DNA of 64,000 nucleotides from Cohnella cholangitidis (lineage in GTDB: Bacteria; Bacillota; Bacilli; Paenibacillales; Paenibacillaceae), in contig NZ_CP041969.1 of assembly GCF_014107495.1 (NCBI RefSeq), forward strand, positions 6,001,501-6,065,500, written 5' to 3'. Position numbers and translations under genes: made by a program. Below the pieces are notes generated by a model. It searched no databases. It was not told the DNA's origin and saw nothing but the letters and a program-made list of their open reading frames with translations. This document shows, in pieces, positions 4,330 through 14,600 of the stretch (position 1 is the first letter of the stretch; each line of letters starts with the position of its first letter).

Positions 4330-5751
4330 ATGAGTAAACAAACAATGTTCGAGAAAATTTGGAACAACCACGTCATCGTCGCTGAACAAGGAAAGCCTAG
4401 CATCCTTTACATCGACCTTCACTTGGTGCACGAAGTAACTTCTCCGCAAGCATTCGAAGGCTTGCGTATGTCCGGACGCAAAGTAAGACGTCCAGAGCTG
4501 ACATTCGCGACAATGGACCACAACGTACCGACGAAAGACCGTTTCAACATCTCCGATCCGATCTCCAAGCAGCAAGTCGATACTTTGACGGCTAACTGCC
4601 AAGAGTTCGGCGTCAAACTGTACGACTTGAACACGATCGACCAAGGCGTCGTTCACGTTATGGGGCCTGAACTGGGCTTGACCCATCCGGGCAAAACGAT
4701 CGTGTGCGGAGACAGCCACACGTCTACTCACGGCGCTTTCGGAGCATTGGCATTCGGTATCGGAACGAGCGAAGTGGAACACGTACTCGCTACGCAATGT
4801 TTGCAACAAGCGAAAGCGAAAACGATGGTTATTCGTTTTAACGGCAAACGCAAACCGGGAATTACCGCGAAAGACATGATCCTCGGACTGATCGCTAAGT
4901 ACGGCACGGACTTCGGAACGGGTTATGTTATGGAATATACGGGAGAAGCGATTCGCGCGCTTTCGATGGAAGAGCGGATGACCGTCTGCAACATGTCCAT
5001 CGAAGCCGGCGCTCGCGCGGGCTTGATCGCTCCGGACGAAACGACTTTCGAATATTTGCGCGGTCGCGAATACGCTCCTCAAGGCGCGGCATTCGACGCT
5101 GCCGTCGAACAATGGAAAGCTCTTGTTACGGACGAAGGCGCGGAGTTCGATTCCGTAATCGACTTCGACGTGGATTCCTTGATTCCGCAAGTCACTTGGG
5201 GCACTAGCCCGGGCATGGGAACGGGCATTACTTCGACTGTGCCGGTACCTGAAAATCTTCCTACGGAGAACGAGCGCAAAGCGGCTGCCAGCGCGCTTGA
5301 GTACATGGATCTGAAGCCGGGTACTCCAATGACGGACATCGAGATCGATTACGTCTTTATCGGTTCTTGCACGAACGGCCGCATCGAGGATTTGAGAGCC
5401 GCGGCTTCCGTAGCGCGCGGTCACAAGGTTAGCTCGAAAGTAACCGCGATCGTCGTTCCCGGTTCCGGACGCGTTAAGATTCAAGCGGAAAAAGAAGGCT
5501 TGGATAAAGTGTTCACGGAAGCGGGCTTCGAATGGCGCGAAGCGGGATGCAGCATGTGCTTGGCGATGAACCCGGACGTTCTTAAACCAGGCCAACGCTG
5601 CGCATCGACGTCCAACCGTAACTTCGAAGGCCGTCAAGGCCGCGGCGGACGCACGCATCTCGTGTCTCCTGAAATGGCGGCGGCAGCCGCGGTTCAAGGA
5701 CGTTTCGTAGACGTTCGCACGTGGGATTTCAAATCCGAAGTGAAGGCGTAA
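4330..5751 (+). CDS. leuC: 3-Isopropylmalate dehydratase large subunit
   Basis: Catalyses isomerisation of 2- to 3-isopropylmalate in leucine synthesis, together with LeuD, using a [4Fe-4S] cluster. The 473-residue product has aconitase signatures GDSHTSTHGAFG and the cluster cysteines in GSCTNGRIED and GCSMCLAMNPD. ATG 4330 is preferred (GGGGTG upstream) over GTG 4318. leuD follows after 16 bases, and the stop region contains its binding site AGGAGG. Full length and intact. The rest of the leucine pathway (leuA, leuB) is not here, so leuCD is a separate operon. The large antisense frame opposite this gene is a codon-usage shadow. Confidence 0.97.
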   Translation: MSKQTMFEKIWNNHVIVAEQGKPSILYIDLHLVHEVTSPQAFEGLRMSGRKVRRPELTFATMDHNVPTKDRFNISDPISKQQVDTLTANCQEFGVKLYDLNTIDQGVVHVMGPELGLTHPGKTIVCGDSHTSTHGAFGALAFGIGTSEVEHVLATQCLQQAKAKTMVIRFNGKRKPGITAKDMILGLIAKYGTDFGTGYVMEYTGEAIRALSMEERMTVCNMSIEAGARAGLIAPDETTFEYLRGREYAPQGAAFDAAVEQWKALVTDEGAEFDSVIDFDVDSLIPQVTWGTSPGMGTGITSTVPVPENLPTENERKAAASALEYMDLKPGTPMTDIEIDYVFIGSCTNGRIEDLRAAASVARGHKVSSKVTAIVVPGSGRVKIQAEKEGLDKVFTEAGFEWREAGCSMCLAMNPDVLKPGQRCASTSNRNFEGRQGRGGRTHLVSPEMAAAAAVQGRFVDVRTWDFKSEVKA

Positions 5752-5767
5752 GAGGAGGAACAACTAC

Positions 5768-6370
5768 ATGGAAGCTTTTGTTAAATTAAACGGACTTGTC
5801 GCCCCGGTCGACCGGGTTAACGTAGATACGGATGCAATCATTCCTAAACAATTTTTGAAGAGAATCGAGAGAAGCGGTTTCGGCCAGTTCTTGTTCTTCG
5901 AGTGGAGATGGGATGAGCAAGGCAACGTCATTCCCGAGTTCAATCTCAACAAACCGCGCTATCAAGGCGCATCCGTCTTGCTGTCACGTGCCAACTTCGG
6001 CTGCGGATCTTCCCGCGAGCATGCTCCGTGGGCAATTATGGATTACGGCTTCCGTTGCATTATCGCACCGTCTTTCGCGGATATTTTCTACAATAACTGC
6101 TTTAAGAACGGAATTCTGCCGATCAAGCTAAGCGAAGAGCAAGTCGATGACCTGTTCAAGCGTACGGAAGCAAAAGAAGGTTACACGCTTAACGTCGACT
6201 TGGAGAACAAAGTCATTACGGATGGAGAAGGACTGAACATTCCGTTCGATCTTGACGAGCATCGCCGCCAGTTTTTGCTGCAAGGTTTGGACGATATCGG
6301 CCTTACGCTTAAGCATGAATCCGCGATTACGGCATACGAAGCGAAACGCGCCGCTGCCGCTAACGCATAA
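5768..6370 (+). CDS. leuD: 3-Isopropylmalate dehydratase small subunit
   Basis: Swivelling small subunit that completes the LeuCD active site. At 200 residues it has the family's usual length. NVDTDAIIPKQFLKRI near the N-terminus and GCGSSREHAPWAI (about residues 78-90) are the diagnostic motifs. It starts 16 bases after leuC with AGGAGG, so the subunits are co-translated. A 14-bp palindrome (6390-6403) lies 20 bases after the stop. Confidence 0.97.
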   Translation: MEAFVKLNGLVAPVDRVNVDTDAIIPKQFLKRIERSGFGQFLFFEWRWDEQGNVIPEFNLNKPRYQGASVLLSRANFGCGSSREHAPWAIMDYGFRCIIAPSFADIFYNNCFKNGILPIKLSEEQVDDLFKRTEAKEGYTLNVDLENKVITDGEGLNIPFDLDEHRRQFLLQGLDDIGLTLKHESAITAYEAKRAAAANA

Positions 6371-6389
6371 CTCGTAAATTGTAATAAAT

Positions 6390-6403
6390 TGCCGATATCG
6401 GCA
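6390..6403. repeat. Palindrome downstream of leuD
   Basis: TGCCGATATCGGCA, perfect. It may be a weak terminator stem for leuCD, but the following TTGGAAAGGCCTTTTG has only a short T-run. Confidence 0.35.
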
Positions 6404-6505
6404 GTTGGAAAGGCCTTTTGTCTCCGATTCGGCAAATTTCGGGACAATGGGTCTTTTTTTCCTCCGTTTCGCAACTTTTCTTCCTCCGATGCGTCTAATG
6501 ATTCG

Positions 6506-6533
6506 TGGACAAGCCGTTACGCTCGTACATATT
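6506..6533 (+). promoter_or_regulatory. Possible promoter of the amidase gene
   Basis: TGGACA (6506-6511), 16-base spacer, CATATT (6528-6533), 42 bases before the amidase ATG. Confidence 0.35.
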
Positions 6534-6574
6534 TCGGCAGCGTTCGCAAATCTTTTTTGACATCGAGGTGAAGC

Positions 6575-8058
6575 ATGAAGAAGTGGTTGGTCTTGTTGTT
6601 CGTCGTCACTGGCATGCTGTTCCTGAGTGCAGGCATCGTTAGCGCCGCCAAAGCGGAAGCGCTGACGCCTAAACTGATTCTGGACGGCAAAGCATTAGAG
6701 CCCCAAGTTCCCCCGGTCGTGATGGATTCGACGGTGATGATCCCGGTGCGGATCGCAACGTCAAGCCTGGGATACAAGGTAGATTACGACAATAAGAAGA
6801 AGCAGGTTACGGTATCGAGTGGATCCAAGAAATGGTCATGACGTTAGATAAGAAAACGGCTTATCTCGATAACAAACCGACGGAGATGGTCAAGGCGCCT
6901 ACGTTGGTTTCCAAAAACGTACTTATTCCTCTTAGATTTCTGGGCGAATCGCTAGGCGTCCAAGTTTTCTGGGATAATCAAATTAAATCTGCTTTTCTAT
7001 TCTCATCCAATAGCAACGAAAGCGGTAACACGGAAGAGCCTAAACCGACCGATCCGCCGGATGGCGGGTTGATAGGCGTCGTTGATCCGGAAGAGGGCGA
7101 GTCGGAAGGCGGAGAGACGGAAGTTCCTCCAACGACGACAGTTCCGCCGGTTATTCCGAACGTGACCGGCAATCTGCTGGAGGTTCGTTACGAGACCGAT
7201 ATGGTCGTGTTGAAATACGACGGCTTGATCTCGCCGAACTCGTTTAAGCTGGACAATCCGAAGCGGATCGTCGTCGACGTGCCGAATACTCAGTATTCCG
7301 GAAGCTTCGTGCCAGCCGTCGATTTCACGTTGGCGAGCGAAGGGAAGTTTCTCGTAACGGATCATGAAGCGCTGCAGTCCGTTCGATATTCGATGTTCGG
7401 AGACTCCGTCAAATCGCCGCGTTTCGTGCTGGATTTGGCTCAAAGCTGGGATTACGAAATTGTGAACGACGCTCTCGCCAGCGAGCTTAGAATCATCCTT
7501 AAGAAACCGGTCGCGGACAAGTCGATCTACACGGTCGTATTGGACGCGGGACATGGCGGTACGGATCCCGGAGCGATCAGCATAACGAAACGGCCGGAAA
7601 AAGATTTTAATCTATCCGTAATTTTGAAAGTTCGAGACTTGCTTGCGAATGACGAGAGAATCAAGCTCATCCTTACGCGCTCCGACGATTCCTTCCCGAC
7701 GTTGGATTCGAGATCGGCGCTCGCGAATGCCGTGCAAGCGGATCTGTTCTTGTCGGTACACGCCAACAGCTACACGGCGTCTACTAACGGAACGGAAACT
7801 TATTATACAAGAGAGGACAGCAAAGAGTTCGCGAATCTCATGCACTCTTTGTACGCGCCGGTTACCGGGCTCAAGGATAACGGCGTACGTTATAAAAGCT
7901 TAAGCGTAACCAGGAAGACGACGATGCCGGCGATTTTGCTGGAAGTCGGTTACCTGTCGAGCAAGATCGACGAACCGCAATTGTGGACGAACGAGCTGCA
8001 AGACCGCGTCGCTCAAGCTATCGCTAAAGGCATTAAAATGCAGTTGAAATTATCTTAA
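6575..8058 (+). pseudogene. N-acetylmuramoyl-L-alanine amidase with N-terminal Cu-amine-oxidase-like repeat, frameshifted
   Basis: A secreted peptidoglycan amidase. It has a signal peptide (MKKWLVLLFVVTGMLF...), a copper-amine-oxidase N-terminal-like domain, an acidic proline-rich linker, an AMIN domain (about LLEVRYETD to ELRIIL) and an Amidase_3 catalytic domain with zinc ligands in DAGHGG, EKDFNLS and SVHAN and the catalytic glutamate in LLEVGYLS. The frame breaks near 6825-6832: the first part stops at 6841 (...SGSKKWS), and the rest continues one base back (MVMTLDKK...). Restoring one G (AAGGAAATG, giving SKEMVM) rejoins the domain. ATG 6832 could reinitiate but has no binding site and would lack the signal peptide. 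The gene is otherwise well preserved, so this is either a recent mutation or a base missing from the assembly. Confidence 0.8.
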
Positions 8059-8117
8059 ACCATCCGCCCCAACAGGGGCCGGTATATGTGTATCTAGGGA
8101 GAGGGGACTATTTGACG

Positions 8118-10838
8118 ATGAAGAAGAAAGTTTCGAAGAGCGTTACCGGCTTGTTGGCAGCATCGCTTGTGATCACGGGGGTTTCCTGGACCGATTCTTC
8201 CGCATCCGCTGCCTCGCCTTTCTCCGATGTTAAGCCCGGTTGGGCGGAGAAACACATTACTAAATTGGCTTTGCAAGGAATTCTTAAGGGCGGTTCGGGT
8301 AGTGCAGCCGGAACGTTCAGCCCGTCCAAGCAAGTGACTCGCCAAGAAGCGGTTATTATTGCGTTGCGTTTCATGGGGGTAGAAGAAGAAGTCAATAAAA
8401 CGGAAGCGCTCGTATTCCCGAGCGTATTGGTCATTAAAGAAGACTATAAGCCTTACATAAAGCTAGCCCTGAAGAAAAAAATTCTGCTCATCGGCGAAGA
8501 GACCGAATTGGCGGAAAAAGAAAAAGGAAAAGAGTGGGGGAGCAGCCCGGCAACAAGAGAGTGGATGACTCGTCTGCTCGTTCGCGCGATCGGCAAAGAA
8601 GCCGAGGCCGAGCTTGCCAAGTCGCAGAACACCGCATTCGGCGACGATGCGAAGATTGACGCCGCACTGAAAGGTTACGTTAACGTCGCTGTATCGTCCG
8701 GCCTCATTACCGGCATTACGGCTACGAAATTCGATCCGCTTGGTACCGTTACGCGCGAGATGGCGTCTACGCTGTTCAGCCGCGCGGAAGACAAAATTTC
8801 CGTCGCCTATTCCGGCCAGGTCGTCGGGACGCTGACGGCTGTCGCCGCCAATAAGATCACGTTGCGCCATCCGGACGGAGTCGTTAAAGAGTACACGCTA
8901 TCTCCGTCTGCTTCCATCTACGGATACAAATCGGAAGCAACTAGCACGATCGATTCGTTGAAGTTGTATAGCAACGTCACATTGATCAGCAATAGCGACG
9001 GAACCGTAGGTTATCTGGAACAGACGGGCGAGTCGGCCAACGTGAAAGACTATGAGGGGACGTTAACGCTCGTGACGGAAGCGGAAAACAAGTTGACCTT
9101 CTTGATCAATAACGATTATAAACCGTTTAATTATGACGGTAAGAATCCGCCAACGATTAAAGACATTAACGGACAAGTATTGACTATTAATCAACTGCCG
9201 CTCAACGTTCCGGTTAAATTTACCGTGGAATCGGCAGCCGGCGTAGACGGGAAAATCCTCTCCGTTACCGTTAACCAATCCGTTACGAACAAAACGGGCG
9301 CGGGCACCGTCGCGGTATGGGACGCTTCGGGCTTGTCTATGCAAGTGAAAGATTCCGCGGGCAAGACGGATACTTATCCGGTTGCGTCATCCGCAACGCT
9401 TAAGCACAATAGCGCCAATCTGACGCTCGACCAACTCGTGGTCGGGGACGCGATCTCTTACGAGGTCAAGAACGGTTCGGTAACGAGCATGGTCATTACG
9501 AAAAAAGTACAGCCTCCGATAACCGGTGTACTCAGCTTGGTAGACAAAGCGGGCAAAACGATTCAATACACCGTAAACGGCGAATTGGCTGCCAAATATT
9601 TGGCCGATAACGTCACCGTCAAAATCGAAGGGCTGTCGGATGTTACCCTTGATGATCTGTTCAAGGGGGATATGGTGTCCATGACGCTTAACGATAGCGG
9701 CAAAGTATCGGCGATTTCCATCACGAACAGATCGGTAACTTTCCTGAACGGCGTCGTCGTGTCCAATTATCTGCCTGAAGATAATATTCTTATCATAACG
9801 GATGCAGCGAACAAGAAGATTCCTTTGACCTTGAACGAGACGACAAGATACGATCTGAACGGCAAAAAAATTACGCAAAAAGAAGCGAATACCTACATTA
9901 CAAAAGGCAAGAAGATTAACGTAGGATATACGGGTTCCAACATAGCTTATGTTTCGATCGTGTCGCAATACGCAGGAACGGTGTTGGAAAACAACGTGAC
10001 GGCAAGGACGCTTAAAATTGCATTGGATACTACGAACAACGTTACGCTCTCGTATTCCACTTTTGCACCGACGGTGGAAATCTACGGACAAAATTACGAA
10101 TCTTACTTGGACGTTCATGTCGGAGATAAAGTTACAGCGGTCATGGATTATTTAACGCAAGAACAAGTTATCCAAGTGTTGGTCGAGAAAATCGTCCAAT
10201 TCGAATATGCAACGGCTGATCTCACGAACAACAAATTGCGCGCTAAGCGCACGGATACCGGAGCGATCGAGGAGTGGAGCTTAACCGCGAACACGGTTGC
10301 CCTTCAAGACGAGACCGGCGCTTCCATCAGCCTTAGCAATTTGAATCAAGCTAGCCCTTCGTTCTTGAACGTTACTTTCAAAGGAAATACTCCGGTGAAA
10401 GCAAAGGCCGTGTCCACGACTTACGGCAGAGTGACGGCGGTTAACGCCGCTGGTTCTTCGCTCGACGTTGTGACGAGCTCAGGCGCAACGGTTAAGAAAT
10501 CGTTCACGACCGCGCCGATCGTCACGAAGGATAACGTCACGCTCGGTTCGCTGTCTTCGATCCAGACGGACGATCGCGTAGAAATCCGCGTCGACGAGAC
10601 GGATCGGACGGTCATTAAAATTATTCCGGCAGTGCGCAAAAAAATTCAGTTCACGGATAACAACGCTAAAACCGTTTACGTATTTATCGACTCGCTCGGC
10701 GAGACGAACAAGTATACGGTTGATCCGAAAGCCTACATCCATCAGGGAACGACGACGTTGAGCCTGGCCGATCTGAAGAGGGACGATTCCGTATCGCTTT
10801 ACCTCATCGGCGGCAAAGTCATCGAGATTTCCAAGTAA
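8118..10838 (+). CDS. S-layer homology (SLH) domain surface protein
   Basis: A 906-residue exported protein. The signal peptide covers about residues 1-32 (ends SASA-A). Three SLH repeats follow: FSDVKPGWAEKHITKL..., a second around DYKPYIKLALKKK, and a third around AALKGYVNVAVSSGLITG ending in TREMASTLFSRA. SLH trimers hold proteins to pyruvylated wall polymer. The remaining 650 or so residues are a string of small beta-rich modules (repeated ITLR.., YTL.., D-x-V-S/T motifs), with no catalytic site seen. ATG 8118 is chosen (GAGGGGA 10 bases upstream); TTG 8112 is possible. It follows the amidase by about 60 bases and may be co-transcribed. Confidence 0.85.
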   Translation: MKKKVSKSVTGLLAASLVITGVSWTDSSASAASPFSDVKPGWAEKHITKLALQGILKGGSGSAAGTFSPSKQVTRQEAVIIALRFMGVEEEVNKTEALVFPSVLVIKEDYKPYIKLALKKKILLIGEETELAEKEKGKEWGSSPATREWMTRLLVRAIGKEAEAELAKSQNTAFGDDAKIDAALKGYVNVAVSSGLITGITATKFDPLGTVTREMASTLFSRAEDKISVAYSGQVVGTLTAVAANKITLRHPDGVVKEYTLSPSASIYGYKSEATSTIDSLKLYSNVTLISNSDGTVGYLEQTGESANVKDYEGTLTLVTEAENKLTFLINNDYKPFNYDGKNPPTIKDINGQVLTINQLPLNVPVKFTVESAAGVDGKILSVTVNQSVTNKTGAGTVAVWDASGLSMQVKDSAGKTDTYPVASSATLKHNSANLTLDQLVVGDAISYEVKNGSVTSMVITKKVQPPITGVLSLVDKAGKTIQYTVNGELAAKYLADNVTVKIEGLSDVTLDDLFKGDMVSMTLNDSGKVSAISITNRSVTFLNGVVVSNYLPEDNILIITDAANKKIPLTLNETTRYDLNGKKITQKEANTYITKGKKINVGYTGSNIAYVSIVSQYAGTVLENNVTARTLKIALDTTNNVTLSYSTFAPTVEIYGQNYESYLDVHVGDKVTAVMDYLTQEQVIQVLVEKIVQFEYATADLTNNKLRAKRTDTGAIEEWSLTANTVALQDETGASISLSNLNQASPSFLNVTFKGNTPVKAKAVSTTYGRVTAVNAAGSSLDVVTSSGATVKKSFTTAPIVTKDNVTLGSLSSIQTDDRVEIRVDETDRTVIKIIPAVRKKIQFTDNNAKTVYVFIDSLGETNKYTVDPKAYIHQGTTTLSLADLKRDDSVSLYLIGGKVIEISK

Positions 10839-10865
10839 GCCGGAACCGCATAACAGCAATGTCCG

Positions 10866-10897
10866 AGCACTCTAGCCGCAATGGCTAGGGTGCTTTT
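10866..10897 (+). terminator. Terminator after the SLH gene
   Basis: AGCACTCTAGCC pairs with GGCTAGGGTGCT across a GCAAT loop, then TTTTC. Confidence 0.8.
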
Positions 10898-10914
10898 CAT
10901 GGGCGACGCGCATA

Positions 10915-10943
10915 TTGCCGCCAAACGGATCTTCCGGTACACT
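10915..10943 (+). promoter_or_regulatory. nth-dynA promoter
   Basis: TTGCCG (10915-10920), 17-base spacer, TACACT (10938-10943); 32 bases before the nth ATG. The ABC exporter promoter at 15568 uses the same two hexamers. Confidence 0.55.
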
Positions 10944-10975
10944 TGTTATGAATTTCTATTCCCGAAGGAGAGCTT

Positions 10976-11644
10976 ATGAACGCTGCAACGTTAAGGCAAG
11001 TGTTGGACACGATCGGCGAGATGTTCCCGGATGCGCATTGCGAGCTGAACCACGGCAATCCGTTCGAACTCACGATCGCCGTTCTGCTGTCCGCGCAATG
11101 CACGGACGAAACCGTCAATAAGGTGACGGCTTCTTTATTCGATAAATATCGCACTCCCCAAGATTACTTGAACGTGCCGCTCGAGGAGTTGGAGAACGAT
11201 ATTCGCAGAATCGGACTATTCCGCAATAAGGCGGCGAACATTCAGAAACTATGCCGACTAGTGATCGATAAGCACGGCGGCGAAATTCCCCGTAAGCACG
11301 AGGAATTGACGGAGCTGCCCGGGGTCGGCAGGAAGACGGCAAACGTCGTGATGTCCAACGCGTTCGACGTCCCCGCGATCGCCGTCGATACGCATGTTGA
11401 GCGCGTTTCGAAGAGGCTAGGCGTAGCGAAAACAGAAGATTCCGTACTGGAAGTGGAGAAGAAGCTGATGCGCAAAGTCCCTCGCGACGAGTGGACGATC
11501 ACGCATCACCGGCTCATTTTCTTCGGACGGTATCATTGCAAGGCACAAAATCCGAAATGCGACCTATGTCCGATCTTAGAGCATTGCAAAGAAGGGAAGT
11601 CCCGTATGAAGGCGGCTTTGAAGAAAAGGAGCGTATCCTCGTGA
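10976..11644 (+). CDS. nth: Endonuclease III
   Basis: DNA glycosylase/AP lyase removing oxidised pyrimidines. The 222-residue product has the helix-hairpin-helix LPGVGRKTANVV with the catalytic lysine, the catalytic aspartate in AVDTHVERV, and the C-terminal [4Fe-4S] ligands as C-X6-C-X2-C-X5-C (CKAQNPKC..C....C). A binding site AAGGAG precedes ATG 10976. The stop TGA overlaps the GTG start of the dynamin gene, so the two are translationally coupled, an unusual pairing of base repair with membrane remodelling. Confidence 0.95.
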   Translation: MNAATLRQVLDTIGEMFPDAHCELNHGNPFELTIAVLLSAQCTDETVNKVTASLFDKYRTPQDYLNVPLEELENDIRRIGLFRNKAANIQKLCRLVIDKHGGEIPRKHEELTELPGVGRKTANVVMSNAFDVPAIAVDTHVERVSKRLGVAKTEDSVLEVEKKLMRKVPRDEWTITHHRLIFFGRYHCKAQNPKCDLCPILEHCKEGKSRMKAALKKRSVSS

Positions 11645-14600
11645 GTAATAACGCCATAAGTGCTCCAATACCTACAGCGCTATCGGATGAACAGCAATCG
11701 TCCGAAATCGCTTTGTTTCGTCAATCGCTTACGAAGATGTCTGAACGAGCGGCTGCTAACAACGACCCCGTACAGGCGGAAAAATTCAACGAGTTGTCCG
11801 AAAAACTGAAAAACGGCCGGATGACGGTCGCCTTTTGCGGTCACTTTTCCGCTGGGAAATCGACGTTGGTCAACACGTTGTGCGGGGCCTCGTTGCTTCC
11901 GGCGTCGCCGATTCCAACGAGCGCGAACGTCGTTACGGTCGTGAACGGCGAGCCGCGGGCGGAGACCGTATTCCGCGACGCGAACGGCACGGTCCATCCG
12001 TCCAAGACCATTCCCGTCGAACAGCTTCACGATTTCGCGGTCGATGGCGAAGGCGTTACTTCAATACGAGTGTCTTATCCGGTTCCGCTGTTAGGCGAAC
12101 GGATGGCGATCGTCGATACGCCGGGAGTGGATTCGACGGACGGAGCCCATCGGGCCGCAACGGAATCCGCCTTGCATCTAGCCGATGTCGTCTTCTATGT
12201 TACCGATTATAACCATGTCCAATCGGAGGTTAATTTCCGATTCCTGCGCAGTATGGCGAGATGGGGCAAACCGACTTATTTGATCGTCAACCAGATCGAT
12301 AAGCATCGCGAGGACCAGATTTCTTTTACGGAGTTCCGCGATAGTCTTGGGCAAGCCCTGAGCAATTGGGATATCGAGCCCGCCGCAACGGTATTCTTGT
12401 CCCTGAGACAGCCTGATCACCCGCTCTCCCAATGGGAGCAGCTTTTGGAGCTTATGAGAGACCTTCAGCCTTTGGCGACGCCTTTAATGTTAATAAGCGC
12501 GGAGCGTTCCGCGCACCATCTCGCGGAGCAGTTCCGGCAAACGCTTCATGCCCATAACCGAAGCGCGAGAGAATCGCTGCAGAGCCGGCTCGGAGACGAG
12601 GAAGAGGCAGAGCGGCGCCAACTGATGAGGAACTCGCTTGAACAGAGCGTAGCGGAGCTGGAGTCGGCTGGCGAAATGCGACGGCAACGCGTCAGAGTGG
12701 AAATGGATAAACTGCTGAACAACGCCAATCTGACTCCCGCCGAGACTCGCGAGAAGGCGCAGGATGTGCTTGCGGCGATGCAACCGGGCTTCAAGGTGGG
12801 CTGGCTCTCGAGCGCGGCCAAGACGGAAGCGGAAAGAACCGCCCGATTGGAGCGGTTGGAGGATGATTTTAACCGTCAAGTGTCCGCGCACGTGACCGGA
12901 CATTTGATCGATATTTTGCGGAAGGAAGCCGAACGATCCGGTCTGCGGGGCGAAGAGCTCGAATCGTCGATTGCCGCCTGCTTCAAGCCGGTCGCTTCCG
13001 TCTGGCTGCGAGATCTCGTGAAACCCGGCGCGGGCGCGGAAGGCCAAGCTATTCTGCACTATTCGGCCGAAATCAGCACGGAGCTCAAATCGGCTTATCG
13101 CAAATCCGCGCTCCAATGGATAGACGATCTGCAGAGCCGTTTCCAATCGGACGTTAACGCCGAATTGGACGTTCTGCATCGGCAGCTTGCCAGCCTATCG
13201 GAGAAGGACGAGGTGGCCAACGCCATTCATAAGCTGGAGCAGGAGGAACGGTCGGAAGAGCAAAGCCTATTGGGTTTGTTGCCGGCAAATACAGGTTACG
13301 CGGACGTCAAGCTGCCGTCTCCGGTTGCTGTAAGTACCGATCAGATCGACAACTTCGCGGCATCCGCGGCAAGTCCGTCGGGCAACGCGCAAATGTCGGA
13401 TACTAGTTCTTCAGTCGCTAACGATGGCAACTATGTTGCCGGAGAGACACCATCCGAGCACGCCGGACGACTCGGAACGCCGCACGGAGCGGCGGATATG
13501 CTTGAACGATCCGCTGCGCTGCTCTCGAAGGTACCTGCGCTTCGCAGCGTTGCCGACGGCCTGCAAGCGAAAGCGGAGAAGTTCAAGAACCGAAGCTTCA
13601 CGATCGCATTGTTCGGAGCGTTCAGCGCCGGTAAATCGTCGTTCGCTAACGCGATCGTCGGCAAATCCGCGTTGCCTGTTTCCCCGAATCCGACTACGGC
13701 AACGATCAACCGGATCGTCGCGCCTACGGCCGAGTTTGTCGACGGTACCGCGCTCGTCGCAATGAAGACGTCGGACGGCTTCCTGGAGGATATACGCCAC
13801 TCTCTCGGGAGGATCGGCGTGGCCAAGGACAAACTGGAAGCAGCGGGAACGGATGTCCCGAGGCTGCTTGCGCTTAAGGATCCGATATCCGCTAGCGAGC
13901 TCCATCCGCGCGGAAGGCCGCATTTGGCATTCCTGACGGCGGCAGCCAAAGGCTGGAGCGAATACGGTCCATTGCTCGGCCAGAGGCTTACCGTCCGAGA
14001 CGAGGAGTACCGGAGATTCGCCGCGGAAGAGCGGGCTTCTTGTTTCGTCGCGGAGATCGATTTGTTCGTCGACTCCCCGATTACCCGCAGCGGAGCGGTG
14101 CTCGTAGATACGCCGGGAGCGGATTCCATCAACGCCCGTCATACGGGGGTGGCTTTCCAATATATCAAGAATGCGGACGCGGTACTATTCGTGACTTATT
14201 ATAATCATGCTTTCACGGAAGCGGACAGAGAGTTCTTAAATCAGCTAGGAAACGTGAAGGACGTATTCGAGCTCGATAAAATGTTTTTTATCATTAACGC
14301 CGCTGATCTCGCGTCCTCCGAAGCGGAGCTGGATGCCGTGCGAGAGCACGTGGGCACGCAGCTTCTCAAGCACGGCATTCGCAAGCCGAGGTTATTCGCG
14401 GTTTCCAGCCTTAACGGCTTGCAAGCGAAGCAAGCCCGCAACGCGGAGTCTTTGCAATCTTCGGGAATCGCCGATTTCGAGCGGGCTTTCCGGGCATTCT
14501 CCGAGGAGGAGCTCGGCGGACTCGCGCTGGCTTCCGCGAACAAAGAATTAGACCGCGTCGACAAGCTCCTCGATAGCTGGCTTCAATCGGCTAACGCGGA

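Noticed and set aside
4213..5763. A 516-codon frame on the minus strand opposite leuC
   Set aside because: It mirrors leuC codon by codon, is rich in Arg/His/Phe, has no ribosome binding site and no domain. It is a shadow of the strongly biased leuC sequence.
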